NCBI GenBank assembly: GCA_014773175.1
Contig: VXCM01000767.1
Span: 202,681-266,680 of the forward strand
Direction: 5' to 3'
Source of the DNA: Lucifuga dentata
Taxonomy: Eukaryota > Chordata > Actinopteri > Ophidiiformes > Bythitidae
DNA length: 64,000 nucleotides
Part shown: positions 11,988-22,680 of the stretch, piece after piece
Layout: every line of letters begins with the position of its first letter
Position numbering within the stretch: the stretch's first letter is position 1
Translations under genes and position numbers: made by a program
Notes under the pieces: model-generated
Databases searched by the model: none
What the model saw: only the letters and a program-made list of their open reading frames with translations
What the model was told of the DNA's origin: nothing

Positions 11988-13020
11988 CCACAAGCAACAA
12001 ACAAAGCATCCGGCCTTTGTCACAGATGCAGCATGAATGATTTGAATTAAAAGTAAATGTCTCTTACCTTTTTCTAGTTCCACTTCCACAATAGTTTCCT
12101 CTTGAAAGCTGCACTTGTATTCCCCTTCATCACTTCCTGTAAGTTGTTTAATGACCATCCTGAGATTTTTCTTCTTTGTATCACGGTACAGGCTGATGCA
12201 TCTGCTCTTGTTTTCCCAGGTGTCATTTTGTGTACTCACATAGGCCTCCTGGGTCAAAGATTGTTCTTTTTTGTTCTTTGGAAGTACCTTGGTAATTTTA
12301 TATATTCCATTTGTTTTAGGATATTTACATGTGAACTCAACCCATCCTCCTGGGCATCCTTTTACTTCAGAGGAGGTCTCGCAGCCTGCAGGTGAAATAA
12401 CAACAAGATATTGCATCATGCCAGGAAATGAAACACTCCCAGAGATGCTGCAATGCAACATGCAAGCTACTATTACACAGCTGACTTATGAACTATATTT
12501 GGCTGTGGGTTTCACTTATTGCTATGCCTCCCGTATAATCGGTTGCTAATATGAATCTAAAATAGCTGCTCATGTTAACTATCCAGTTCTCCTGCTTATC
12601 AAAAACTAATGTGAAGCAAAATAGCTCAAACAGCGCATAAAGATATTATGTTTATCAATCAAATAAATTAAGTCCATCGTAATTTATCTTACAAACTCAT
12701 TTAGAAATACTCTGTTTTAAATGAAAAATAAAATATGTGGAATAAATAGAAATATAACAAATCAGTAAATTTTGCTGTGTTGAATTAACACTATAAGAGT
12801 TGAATGGGACCAAATAGACTCAGGCCTAGNAGTAAATTTTGCTGTGTTGAATTAACACTATAAGAGTTGAATGGGACCAAATAGACTCAGGCCTAGCGTT
12901 AAATTAACTCTTATAGTGTTAATTCAACAACAGCAAAATTTACTGTGTACTGTACTAGTCAATTTTCATGCCAAAATATTCAATCAGTAGTTTTATCAGA
13001 CTATATCAGTCTCTTTATAC

Positions 13021-13076
<56 letters not shown>

Positions 13077-14023
13077 GTCAGACTATTATATTGGACTTAC
13101 ATTATAACTTCATTTACGCAAATCTACACACTTATAACAAAAAAATAATAACTTTCAGAGCCTCATATGTAGTTTGTGATCCTCTTCAAGGCCTTTGGTA
13201 GGAAAAGATCTGTAAAGTAATGTCTTCTTTTAGATACTAAATCAAGATCTCTCCTATGATACCTTCAAGATTCTTTTCATTCCAGATAAATGCATTAGTA
13301 TAATTTTTTGCCATTGTTCAGTCGTAAAGTGATCATATATAATTTACTATAGTTAATATTTAGTACTATTTAGGACATCTTGTAATTTCATTGCTGCTTA
13401 GCATATCCCCATATTTAAGATTCCAGGCACAATGGAAATAAGATTGACATTTATTTATTATTCTTGATTAATTTCAACAACACATTTTTGTTGCTATATT
13501 TCAGGGTTGTTGGGCAACAAAAGAAACATTTATTCACATGAAATGAAGGATTTTGTTCTTTCTGGCACACTTGGCATTTTTGACACTTTGTGAACCCTGT
13601 ATATTTTACTTTATTGGTTGAACAGTGAGGCTGGGCTACTTTTCTTAGCCTGTTGCCTCGCCTCCATGTTCCACACCTTATAAGTGGTGGAAAATGGATG
13701 TATGAGGAGAAGAGAATCAGAAATTCTCCTTTAAAATGATTTCTGGGTTCCATACAGGTATATAGGACAGGCTAAAGATGAAATTAGTTTGATTGTTTGA
13801 TGTTTTCAAGCAATAAATTGGAATAAAAATGAAATGATAATAAGAAAAATATTTAATGAGATAGAATATTGAGGAGAACAAATCATTTATATGTTTTTTT
13901 CCCCCTTGAGCTTTTGACATTTCAGCATTTATTTTATACAACGTAACCCATGTCTGACATTCACTTGATAAAATGACTGTCAGAGACCTCACCCTGATAG
14001 GGGTGTGTGTGTGTGTGTGTGTN

Positions 14024-14081
<58 letters not shown>

Positions 14082-14332
14082 GTTATCTCTCACAGATAGA
14101 AACTCTGTTACACATAATATAGACTATGTATGTTAGACTAAACTCACACAAACACACACACATTACCCAAACAATACAGCTGAATGTATTAAGAGTGATG
14201 GATTTTTAGAGGCAGATGTGTAACATACAGTCAGAGCTCATATTTAGTATATCATATGAAGCAATAAGGTGCAATAGTGATTGTCTTACCTGCTGGCAGT
14301 GAGAGGATGAGTGTAATAAGAAGGATCTTCAT
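3247..14332 (-). CDS. CD300/pIgR-like (CMRF35-like) inhibitory receptor, complete gene
   Basis: Eight exons (14290-14332, 12068-12385, 10053-10361, 9038-9346, 6443-6508, 5697-5780, 3890-3942, 3247-3528) join into 1,464 bp, or 487 residues. Order: signal peptide (1-14), V-type Ig domains D1 (15-120), D2 (121-223) and D3 (224-326), Ser/Thr stalk (327-348), transmembrane helix (about 353-375), cytoplasmic tail (377-487). All introns are GT-AG. The first six junctions are phase 1, as is usual for Ig-superfamily genes, and the last is phase 0. D1 carries the family motifs VKGCPGGWVEFTCKYP and DEGEYKC; D2 and D3 end GTYWCG. The tail has one ITIM (LHYSTI, Tyr434) and YEEI (Tyr399). The helix has no charged residue, so pairing with a DAP12-type adaptor is not expected. 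Fish carry large families of such genes; the exact orthologue cannot be named. It may bind lipid or immunoglobulin ligands on leukocytes (inference). Confidence 0.9.
3529..3889 (-). other. Receptor intron 7
   Basis: 361 bp with a poly-A tract near 3540; no repeat or coding signal is recognised. Confidence 0.7.
3890..3942 (-). CDS. Receptor exon 7: juxtamembrane cytoplasmic segment
   Basis: A 53-bp exon after GCTGGCAG, encoding the basic stretch RFVSTKNRRNGEAQNSKE. It moves the frame from phase 1 to phase 0 before the GTACAG donor. Confidence 0.8.
3943..5696 (-). other. Receptor intron 6
   Basis: Contains a poly-T/N tract (4121-4153), a GT repeat with N (4463-4503) and one T2/Kolobok-like MITE (4523-5125). 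No coding signal. Confidence 0.75.
4523..5125 (+). mobile_element. T2/Kolobok-like MITE, copy A
   Basis: Bounded by TTAA on each side. The left end reads AGGACCATACC and the right end GGTATTGTCCT, its near-exact inverse. The interior shares the CAGTTCATTCTGGTACGCTA block and the later CAGGTGAAACATTGATTTTT block with copy C. It has no ORF. TTAA target sites with ends near TTAAAGG resemble the T2 family of Kolobok-type MITEs described in Xenopus; the superfamily call is inference. Confidence 0.75.
5697..5780 (-). CDS. Receptor exon 6: transmembrane segment
   Basis: An 84-bp exon, phase 1-1, encoding DGPRVFTIVAG followed by an unbroken hydrophobic stretch rich in Leu and Val, closed by AYK and the next exon's Arg as stop-transfer. 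No Lys, Arg, Asp or Glu lies inside the membrane span. Confidence 0.88.
5781..6442 (-). other. Receptor intron 5 with a decayed interspersed repeat
   Basis: Positions about 5826-6215 resemble a common teleost repeat: CAACTTTATTTGTATA near the left, then GAGGAAAAACTTCCC, GAAGAAACTTCAGGAGAGGC and GATCCCGTG. I cannot name the family with certainty. A CTC microsatellite follows at 6365-6399. Confidence 0.55.
6443..6508 (-). CDS. Receptor exon 5: Ser/Thr-rich stalk
   Basis: A 66-bp exon in phase 1-1 reading SSSSSHLTSTV then SPVTPSNEGP, a hydroxyl-rich linker suited to O-glycosylation. The donor GTAAG is clear. The acceptor CATCATCAG at 6509-6517 is the best fit for length and phase but is less certain than the others. 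Confidence 0.7.
7495..7740 (-). pseudogene. Tc1/mariner transposase relic
   Basis: The plus strand resembles the antisense of a fish Tc1 transposase: GCATTCAGGCCAAAGAGTTC, then GGTTTCATC, ATCTTGTTTCTCATG, and a block ending GGTCACGTCTCTGA. The central part is deleted and no open frame survives. Tc1 elements move by a DDE transposase at TA sites; this one is dead. Confidence 0.65.
7832..8510. mobile_element. T2/Kolobok-like MITE, copy B, head-to-head fold-back form
   Basis: TTAA-bounded, with ends AGGACCATAC and GGTATGGTCCT. Unlike copies A and C, the right half is the reverse complement of the left half for some 320 bp per arm. For example CAGTTCATTCTGGTACGCTA near 8000 matches GCGTACCAGAATGAACTG near 8345 in reverse, and GATCTGAAAATGCTTCC matches GGAAGTATTTTCAGATC. 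The centre lies near 8170. The transcript would fold into one long hairpin. Confidence 0.8.
9038..9346 (-). CDS. Receptor exon 4: membrane-proximal Ig V domain D3
   Basis: It has the same length (309 bp) and phase as D2, which suggests that D2 and D3 arose by exon duplication. It starts GIRRFTKSPPAG after CTACAG. The strand-B cysteine is in FSYWCTY, the extra pair in FICKGDDPSLC, and the strand-F cysteine in GTYWCGAE. Four N-glycosylation sites (NFS, NIT, NVT, NDT) are visible. It ends FQMNVG at a GTGAG donor. Confidence 0.88.
9395..9560 (-). pseudogene. LINE reverse-transcriptase relic
   Basis: The minus strand reads AFNTIDHNILLDLMEN, then VGLSGSVFKWFKSYLTG, the fingers/palm region shared by fish L2/Rex-type LINEs, where AFDTVDH contains a catalytic aspartate (here Asn). 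The similarity fades after YLTG. It is a fragment of about 50 codons inside an intron. Confidence 0.7.
9850..9974. other. Assembly join: 62-bp exact duplicate around N 9912
   Basis: 9850-9911 equals 9913-9974 exactly. Most likely an uncollapsed contig overlap. Confidence 0.9.
10053..10361 (-). CDS. Receptor exon 3: Ig V domain D2
   Basis: A 309-bp phase 1-1 exon. The canonical cysteines lie in TTITCTNPGDEF and GTYWCG. The additional family cysteine pair is present in FFCKESRSACEDI, as in CD300/pIgR domains. It has five NxS/T sites, including NSS, NVT, NLT and two NGT, so it should be heavily glycosylated. It ends LLVKG at a GTGAG donor. Confidence 0.9.
10362..12067 (-). other. Receptor intron 2
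   Basis: Contains a poly-T tract (11227-11254) and an AAT repeat (11949-11987). No other recognised element. Confidence 0.65.
12068..12385 (-). CDS. Receptor exon 2: membrane-distal Ig V domain D1
   Basis: Starts after CCTGCAG and encodes 106 codons in phase 1-1. The strand-B cysteine sits in EFTCKYP and the strand-F cysteine in DEGEYKC, the canonical Ig pair. The extra cysteine pair that CD300/pIgR domains usually carry in strands C-C' is missing; instead a lone cysteine lies in KSRCISLYRD. Two N-glycosylation sites are visible (NDT, NKS). The exon ends EVELEKG at a GTAAG donor. Confidence 0.9.
12386..14289 (-). other. Receptor intron 1
   Basis: Contains a short MITE (12763-12945), an ATT repeat (13021-13076) and a long GT repeat with an assembly N (14003-14083). 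Confidence 0.7.
12763..12945. mobile_element. Short palindromic MITE
   Basis: The left end CAGTAAATTTTGCTG and right end CAGCAAAATTTACTG are inverse, and the inversion continues through GAATTAACACTATAAGAGTT against AACTCTTATAGTGTTAATTC. The real element is about 116 bp, because 66 bp are entered twice around N 12830 (12764-12829 equals 12831-12896). Confidence 0.8.
14290..14332 (-). CDS. Receptor exon 1: start codon and signal peptide
   Basis: The ATG at 14332 opens MKILLITLILSLPA, a typical short hydrophobic signal peptide, then the exon ends in phase 1 at a GTAAG donor. The adenine at -3 favours this start. The split glycine codon is completed by the next exon. Confidence 0.85.
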
Positions 14333-14453
14333 TTGCTTGGTCCTGGATGCTGAGATCCTCAGTTCAGTTTAGTTAAGTCTGCTTCAAATGGTTCTTGTCT
14401 GGTATTCTTAGTGGTTGGTGTGTCTGTAATGACCAAACTTCTGCATTTCCTGA

Positions 14454-14464
14454 GTTTTTTATTT
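14454..14464 (-). promoter_or_regulatory. Possible TATA-like element of the receptor gene
   Basis: On the minus strand AAATAAAAAAC lies about 125 bp upstream of the ATG. Between it and the ATG are an ETS-type AGGAAATG core and an AACCAC RUNX-like core, both common in leukocyte promoters. This is pattern matching only. Confidence 0.3.
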
Positions 14465-14474
14465 GAGTTTACCT

Positions 14475-14516
14475 AAAAAAAAAAAAAAAAAAAGAAAGAA
14501 AGAAAGAAAGAAAGAA
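14475..14516. repeat. Poly-A and (GAAA)n microsatellite
   Basis: An A run passes into six GAAA units, the kind of array that grows from a retroposon poly-A tail. Confidence 0.85.
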
Positions 14517-16483
14517 ACCCTTCCCCTTACCCCTTCCTCTTTCTGCCTTTCTTACTTCCTTCACTCTAACCAAATCTCCTTTCTCGTTAAATTGCTTGTT
14601 GTCAGCCAGGCATCACACAGAAAAAACAAGGGAGGATTAAAAATCCCCTTTATATGCTAAGAAAGACCCTGATAGAATCATTATATGTCAGCTTAAAAAT
14701 ACAAACTGCAAAAGGATGAAGATTCATCATTGCGCATCATTTTGCTTAAATTAAAGAGAATTATGAATTAATTATATAGCAGCAGGTTCTGTATCTGCAC
14801 AGCTTCTCAATGCAATATAAGTGACAGAGAATAAAATAACAGATAAAGTGAGATTTTATAAATTCATAAAGGGAAGTTGGGATTTTTTTCTTAACAACTA
14901 GAGGGCACTGTATGTCTTCCTACAGTTATGAATCATGACTGTGTGAGGACTTAAAATAAACCATTTCTTTTATATTTCCCTGTTCATGGTTAAAAAAAAA
15001 AACTAAATATATATCTGAAAGCTGACAGTGACTATTAGTATGATGATGTAAAAACGATGATTCATCTTTCACTATTTACATGTTTTTTTTTAAATATTGC
15101 AGCATTACATCATCAGCCATGCCCAGCAGAGCTTTATATTAATAAAACCGACAGGATATGACACACAGTTATTTATGTCCCTCCCACAAGGCAGAACCAC
15201 AAAAACTATAGCTCAGATGCTGTGACAAAATGTTTAATGGTTTTATCTTTAAAATAGTTTAATCATTGTCCATTTTACTATCATCTTTTGATGGTGTGGT
15301 GGATTTAAATTTTCTGGAAGAAGAACAATTTGAAATATACAGAAGAATAACTGCATTAATATGAAAACACTGAAGCCACTTCTAGAATTGGAGCATAAGA
15401 CAAGGAAATCTCAACCTTGCAACATAATCTTATATTCTACTACCAGATTTGAATCATTTTTATGTCTTTTTCTGAGTCTCCTGACAGTAAGCGTCATCGT
15501 AAATCGATGGAGTCCTTTTTGCAGTAGAGTATTTGAGTAAATATACTTATAAGGCTACCATAGCTTCATCCGATGTGGCCCGTTGGTGAGCAACCCTGTT
15601 TAGAATGCCCACACAAAAAGCTGCCATCATAGACAGAGGAGGGGGGTGGTGTGTGTGTGTATGTGCACATGCGTGTGTGTAGGTGATTAATCATACAAAT
15701 GTGGAAAATAAAACTTTTATTTTGGGAGAGGGAAGGGGTATTAGCAGGAATTCTGAGTTTGCTGTGGTGACCTTGACCTGCTTCTAGATGGGGATATAAA
15801 CGGAGCACAGTTTCATCTTCTATTCTCTCTGTGGAATGCATGACATAAAGAAAAAAAAGAGAAATTAAAACCCTTACCACTTTTCACATCTCACCACAAC
15901 TGGCCAATCACTGCGTGAAGTGGGCATGCCTTTTGTCGGATGCAGTGGAAAAGGTGCGTCTGTCACCTTCCGACTCTTCGGCAGGCTGCGGCCTTAAGTT
16001 ACTTTCTACCACAGAAAGTATGGCATCTTCAAATGTGCAATAATTAAAAACAATATTAATAGTTGCAGAAGAAGCCATTAAACTTGCCTCCTACAGTGAG
16101 CCATGAAAGGCCTCATACTGACCTCCTCACCGTCATGGTGTGTTGATTGCATTGAAATCTTCGATTTAAGGCCGTATTTCACAACTAATAACACAGATCA
16201 TTTTTACCGGCTATCCTATCTGAGTATCTTGGCAGTGTGTACTGGGAGGGACACCCGTCTTATTCCACAAAACACTAATGATTTTTGGCCAATGCTGTAG
16301 GTTTACAGTCTGATAACGTATGCCACTCGCTCCAAGAGAAACATGGAACAATGGCTGAGTGTGTGTTTATGGTTTATCAGTGCGTTTGCGATCAGCGTGA
16401 CTGCCAGCCAATCTGAAAAGAAAACATAGATAAGATAGAGATTTTATATGGCGCTGGGGATCTGTAGTACAAATGTGAGCAGT

Positions 16484-16491
16484 CACACACA

Positions 16492-16537
<46 letters not shown>
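16484..16537. repeat. (CA)n microsatellite
   Basis: A nearly pure CA array with one CAGA interruption near its start. Confidence 0.9.
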
Positions 16538-16541
<4 letters not shown>

Positions 16542-19298
16542 GTTGAATGGTTCATAAAGACTCTGGCTGTGATTTGCTCTTTCTGACTTGCAGTAAGAAG
16601 AACATTTACAGGAAAATTCTGTAAAAGCTGAAGTCTCTCCTAGAGTCATGGACTGCTTATGATGAAAAGCAAGCAAAGGTTTATTCGCGTGTTTTGATGC
16701 ATGTTTTGTTTCTTCATCATCATCATCATCATTATAAAGTTAAGTTTTGAAGCTTTTAAGGAATCATATAGCCTATCTTGGATGATCTGATCAGTGTGGT
16801 GTAAATGCTGAATATGCATGTTCACTTCATCAAGAGGTCCATCAGATCTCTCAGCTGGCTAAACATGACTGGCTTAGCCAATCAGGTGTAGGTAGATGAA
16901 GAGAAATGGAAAATTTGTCTTACTGTGGGACTTGAGGATCAGGATTGAAAACCACAGCGTTAAAGCATAGTGATGTTGTTGATGTCCAGAGGTGTTCTTG
17001 AGTGTGTGTCCAGATGTTAGGCTTGGGTAGCAGACACATAATCAACTGTAATTCAAAATTGCTATGAGTTTCTGGATGTTTCCATGATATCCAATTGTTT
17101 GATAAAATGTTAGGAGATCTTTGTGGTTCCTTGTGGTCAAAAATGGGCTATTGCAACTTAAATTCTAATCTTTGGTAGCACAGTCAGTATGTTTTCATGC
17201 AGGCTATCCTCTCATTATTTCACAGTAATCCAATTAAGGCAATAATGTGAGTAAGACGTATACATGGACAGAATTAATATGATTCTGCACTTGCTGAATA
17301 CATGTGTAATGGGAGTATGAGAGTTTGAGGAAATGGATGTGATTTGCTGTGATAAATTGATTTACAATTGTACAATCTAGGTCTGTTACATGGTGTAAAC
17401 TTACTCTAATTCATGCAGATTTGAATCTAATTATGGAGTTTATGTGACATTTGAAAAAAAAAATCGATTTATTACCTTAATCCGAGTGTATGTGCATGTG
17501 AACATAATGAATGATGAAGTCATCTGATCATTTTACAGCATCAAGCGAAGAATTTTCAGGTCTTGTTTTATCATACAGCATTTTGGAGAGAAGGCAACAT
17601 GTTACGTGTTCTCTGTCATAAAATATTTACTTCTTTATTTGGCCAGTCAGAGAGATAAACAATAACCACACCTTTTAAAGATACTTTCCTGCAATAATTT
17701 CTTAATGGGACAAGAAGTAAATATCTACTGAGAAAAAGGTCTTTTTCTGTTTTTGTCTTAGAAATAATTTTGCTTCACATTTTGTTTGTTGCCAAAATAC
17801 AAGGTGATAACAGTGGCAAAGTATTTGGTGATATTTGCAAAGCTTGCAGTACTGTTTCATGACACAAGAACATTATGACATGAAGCTTGTGAGCCACATT
17901 TTTTTTTATAGCCCAGATGTGTTGGAGGAGTGAAGCTCTTTACTTTGAGCTTTGATGGATGAGGGTTAATGTTACCCTGCAGTTAGGGGAGTTGCAGTGT
18001 GTTTACTTTGGGATTTAAAAGCGTGTCAGTAACCTCAACCTACTGCCGATTCCACTATGTAACTGTCAAACACACACTTACTCCACCCATACGCCCAAAA
18101 TCCAACAGCTGATTGGCCCGCAACATGGAGAGATGATCTGTAATTGGTTGATAATGTCGTACATCCTTTCAAAGCCATATTTAATTTTGAAAATGCCGCC
18201 ATAGAAGGTACGTAAACTTGCTTTCAGTGTTCCTCCTTAGTCAAGAATTTTTATTTTATTAATTCACTAAGCGACCCTCTTAATGTTCATAGCTGCTCTT
18301 ATCAGGTTTTGAATTGCTTTTGTAATACAATGAGAATGAAAAAGATAACTCAGTATAAACATAATCATCGCTAATGGTGGGAAATCTCATTCCATTTTTG
18401 CCATGCCTTTGAAATCTCTGAAAAGCCGAAGCCTTTTTGGACATACTGCCATATCTCCTTTTTTAAGTAATGATGTGTTGTTACTCCTTCTGAGAAAGCT
18501 TTCCTGTCTCTTTTCCATTATGCACTAACACCATTACTGTACATTTACACTACTGTACATAAACCACAAGACAGATTGATTAAGTAAAATGTATTATCTC
18601 TTCAAGGAACACAGAAAGTGTCTGAGCCAGAAGTGTGTGTGTAGTCTATGCTGAAGAGTTTTCCATTAAGGCCCCTAAAGGAAAAAATATTGTATGATAT
18701 TATCAGGTCATGATGTTTAATGCATTACTGAAGTTATTTTGTGATAAACTGTGTTATGTGTGGTATTTTAACTTTTATCTCTCTAACTGGGAACTTCTAT
18801 TCCAGTTAGAAATGTCTCACAGTTCCAAAAATTTTGCTGACTCCCCCAAAAAGGGACACGGACTTTCAGTTACAGACAGGTTGTCTTGCAATGGTTCTCA
18901 AACTTTCTTAAACAATGGCATACCTTCATAGTGACATGTGCCATATTTTTTTCAACCTGGGATGAAAATGAGTGCCAGGAGATCTATGCACACTGAATTT
19001 TACACTGGTCAATTGTGACCTCTCCTGCTGCAGTCTGCAGAGAGTGTGCTGCTAAATATTTCCAATATCAACATGTTGTAACAAAAACATGTAAAACACT
19101 TTGTGCACATGTGCTGCAGATCACTGTCATCAGCTCTGACAGGCTGATCTGATTAGCTGGCAGAAGCCTCCATATTTTCAGCAAAGCGCCTCCATGCAGA
19201 CCATCAAATATGGTGAAATTTCTCAAACTCTATTAAGGAAATTCTTAATCATTGCGTATATCTTTGTTTATATATATATATATATATATATGTTTTTT

Positions 19299-19600
19299 GC
19301 TGGTTAGCACTTTTGCCTCACAGGAAGAAGGTCCTGGGTTTGAATCCGATGAGATCCTTTCTGTGTGGAGTTTGCATGTTCATCTCGTGCTGCATGGGTT
19401 TCCTCCAGAATCTCCAAGTCCATGCAGATTAAATGAATTAGAAACTCTGAATTGACTGTAGATGTGAATGAGTGTGTGTGTGTGTGTGTGTGTTGCCCTG
19501 TGATAGGCTGCCGACCTGTCCATGTGTACCTGCCTCTCGCCCAATGAATGCTGGGATAGGCTCCAGCCCCCTGCAACCTTGAAGGGTTAGTGTTTAGGGT
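19299..19600 (+). mobile_element. tRNA-like interspersed repeat (SINE candidate)
   Basis: Starts GGTTAGCACTTTTGCC (A-box-like) and GGTTTGAATCC (B-box-like), followed by TGTGTGGAGTTTGCATGTTC, a GT run and GGGATAGGCTCCAGCCCCC. This is a very common teleost repeat; the pol III box match suggests tRNA origin. It is decayed. Confidence 0.6.
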
Positions 19601-19624
19601 TTTTATTGGGTCGTTCATGGGTGG

Positions 19625-19759
19625 GTACGTTGGACTGGTATACGCATGTATAAATACGCGGTCCCCCAATTTAATTTGTCCGGCTGCAGTANGTACGTTG
19701 GACTGGTATACGCATGTATAAATACGCGGTCCCCCAATTTAATTTGTCCGGCTGCAGTA
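19625..19759. other. Assembly join: 67-bp exact duplicate around N 19692
   Basis: 19625-19691 equals 19693-19759 exactly. Confidence 0.9.
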
Positions 19760-20879
19760 TTTGCCCTTCTTTCTATATCTATGATTGTTTTCCTCTGTGT
19801 TGTTCTGCAGTAGTGTATAGAAGATTTCTGAGAGGTTCTGGTATTCATGAAAATGTCCCAGTACTCTGAAATGAAAATCATAGAGGTCCCGGTACTGCAT
19901 ACTGGTGCGTACTGGCCCACTTTAAGCACTGCTCGCGTGAATGAAAGGTCACCACTGGACAGGTCAAAGATGAATTTGACCTGTTTGAACTTTGAATGCA
20001 GCAAGCGGAGAATCTGAGCAGTTCATGTTGCTCAAGCTGGTGAGCCACAAGGTTGAGAGTCACTGCTCGGCTCTAAAACACTAAAGCTCACCACTTATCA
20101 CGTGAAACCAGGCTTAGTTCTGATTGAAATAGCAGCCAACACACGGAATTTTGTTGAACGTCACTTTAGGGTAACTGGTCCTCTAAAGGTCCTCTAAAGT
20201 AAGAAAGAATAATTGGAGCTTAAAAAAGACCAAAAATTCATCATAATGTCATGTCTCTTCAGATAAAAAGCCCAGAGTCAGATACCCGCAGTCAAGAGTT
20301 TGAAGCACTCAGTATATTAAAGTTTTGCTTTAGATGTTTGCTACAAAATGATGGATAACGTCTCTAATCTCTTTTAATCTTTTTTTTCCTCAAAGTCAGA
20401 AAAGCTTAACAAACATGATTGAATGTCCATAATAAATGTCTAGAAAAAGCACTTCCAATCTTTGGGGAAAACACAAAACAGACAAACACTGGAATACAGG
20501 TCGTTAGATAGAATTTATTTTCTTGATGCTTCTAGCCAAACTGATACTGCGAAACCCAACCTCAGATTTAAAAAAAAAAAAAAAAAAAAATTGGTGCCCA
20601 ATTTTGGTCAAAATATTTCTTATGTGACCAAAAGGTCATGCAGACACGCACATGGAAAACAATTTGCATGAGCATTCCATTCAAGTTTCAGGAGTGTGTG
20701 TGTGTCCGTTGGTATCTCTTTTCTTACTGTAGATTATCAGCTCATATCATCGTGTATGGTTTGGGATTTTTGACTAAATGCTTCTTTTTGATTTCTGTCA
20801 GTACAATCACTTGTCAGTCCTACATTTTCTGTTTTTTTTTTTTTTNTTTTTTTTTTTTTGAGTAAATACATTTTTGATT

Positions 20880-21170
20880 TTAAGGAGCAAAGTGGTAGTT
20901 TTGCATGTTTGAGCCCAATAAATACTGCCCACATACACGTTATATTACTACCAACCATTTGGTACATTTTCAAATAGTTTTTCCTACCTTCCAGTGGTTT
21001 CAGTTCATTCTAGTACACAATTAAAATCAAGTTATAGAGACTTGAAATGTGCATAACCCATCACAGAGAACTACATGCTGTTATCATACTGTATTTTGTT
21101 GACGTTACTTAATATTAGCGTTTTAATGCAGTTAAAAAGCAGAGTGTTCTGAGAATTCTTGCTGGTGGTG
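20880..21170 (+). mobile_element. T2/Kolobok-like MITE, copy E (partial, decayed)
   Basis: The left end TTAAGGAGCAAAGTGG is mutated, but TTTTGCATGTTTGAGCCCAA and GGTTTCAGTTCATTCTAGTA match the family. The right half is missing. Confidence 0.6.
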
Positions 21171-21613
21171 CGTTCACCACCAGGTGAAGAAAAGAGAACA
21201 AAGATTTAACATTCAGCTGCTGAACAACATTGTAATTACAAGCTGTGATGTTTATGTTGAACTCAGAATTTTAACTTGTAGCAGTTAAAATGATTTTTAT
21301 CTCTTCACTTTAACCTGCTATACTTTTCATTGTTTCAATTTTCATACCCATACAAGATTGGAAGAATTTATCTCACTGGGGCTGGTGCATATCCATCCAT
21401 CCATCCATCCATCCATACTTCCATCTCTACATTTAAGACTCTGTGTTTTTATGAATGAGCAAAAGCATCTCAGGTTACTCCCAGCGTATGTTTTTGCAGG
21501 TGTTGAGCATTAGAACGTGAGGAGGGTCATAACCTCATCCATCACAGCGCTGCTTTAGTATTGCTTGTTCATATTCTGCACCTTGTGGCTGCACTGTGAT
21601 TCTGTTTGCATGC

Positions 21614-21835
21614 ATACAGTTGTGCATGCAGGCGTTCTGGAGGCAGGGATGGCACAGTGAAACTAGAGGACTCTGAATATGTCCATAAGCATCTGTCCTG
21701 CTGAAGTGTCTCTGAGCAAGACACTTAATCTTTACTACCTCAGGAGGTGCTGACCCTGACCTTTGACTTCCCTGTGAAGTAAAAAGAGGATTTCCCCTCT
21801 GGAGATCAATAAAGGATTATATTATAGCCCAGCTA
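21614..21835 (+). mobile_element. Retroposon tail fragment
   Basis: Contains GAGCAAGACACTTAATC, GCTGACCCTGACCTTTGAC and ends GAGATCAATAAAGGATTATA, a tail layout common to fish LINE/SINE 3' ends. The family is not named. Confidence 0.5.
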
Positions 21836-22592
21836 TGGTGTTCTTCATAATACACTTAGGCATCTTTTTTTTATTGCACTCGCATATATCTTTTTTTTTT
21901 TTTTTTTTTTACATTGCAATAATAGAAACTATTTTTCTTACTCATTAACATCAGTCTGTGTCTCCTGTGTTAGCCTTTATTAATAATATTAATGAGATTC
22001 TGGCATTTAGCACATTTAATGTGGGTGTGGCTGGCTTGTACCTGTCACAATGACATCATGGCAGCAACAACAATGGCAAAGAACATTCAAAAAAGAAAGC
22101 GTTGTGATGTGTAACATGTATGAGAAAATACCTGCTGAAAAAATATGCATGAACATCAGCATGGCATTTGTTTTTTTAAATTACAAATGTTCCTGATTCT
22201 TCACTGTTTGATTTGTAGTTGCACTTACAGATGCAGGTTACCTCAGACTAGACTAGTCCTCAAACTAGAGGATGCACCAGCTTTACCACTGATCAACATT
22301 TCAATGTCTCGTGGTTAAAAAAAAAAAAAAAANGGTTAAAAAAAAAAAAAAAAACATGCCCAAGTGACCCATTTGTCACTGAGCATGTAAAAATGACCCA
22401 TAGATAAAGTTTGACATCTTAAACACATGTTTAAGGTCATGGAAAGATTAGTGTCATGTTTAAAGAAAACTAAAGGCAGACCCCTGTGTGGTGTCGTGGT
22501 GTCTGACCGTGCGTGAGCCAGTATCACAAAAACCTCCTAAACCAAAAAAGACAGACATACTGAGAGTACTATAATGTTCAAATACTTGCAGT

Positions 22593-22680
22593 ACATCTCT
22601 CTCTCTCTTTCTCTTTCTCTCTCGCCCTCTCTTTGTCTCTCTCTCTCTCTCTCTCTGTGTCTGTTTCTCTCTCTCTCTCA
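22593..22680. repeat. CT-rich microsatellite
   Basis: An imperfect CTCTCT tract that creates spurious Arg/Glu-rich open frames on the minus strand. Confidence 0.85.

Larger units (their letters stand above)
14333..18885. other. Intergenic region upstream of the receptor gene
   Basis: Holds an A-tract with AAAG repeat (14475-14516) and a CA repeat (16484-16537). Around 17170-17500 and 18050-18200 the sequence looks like decayed fish repeats, but no family can be named. No coding exon is recognised. Confidence 0.55.

Noticed and set aside
12102..12549. Plus-strand open frames at 12102-12395 and 12271-12549
   Set aside because: They are antisense shadows of the receptor's D1 exon, which has full splice and motif support on the minus strand.
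19299..19360. A tRNA gene
   Set aside because: A-box and B-box-like motifs are present but no cloverleaf can be drawn, and the rest matches a dispersed fish repeat.
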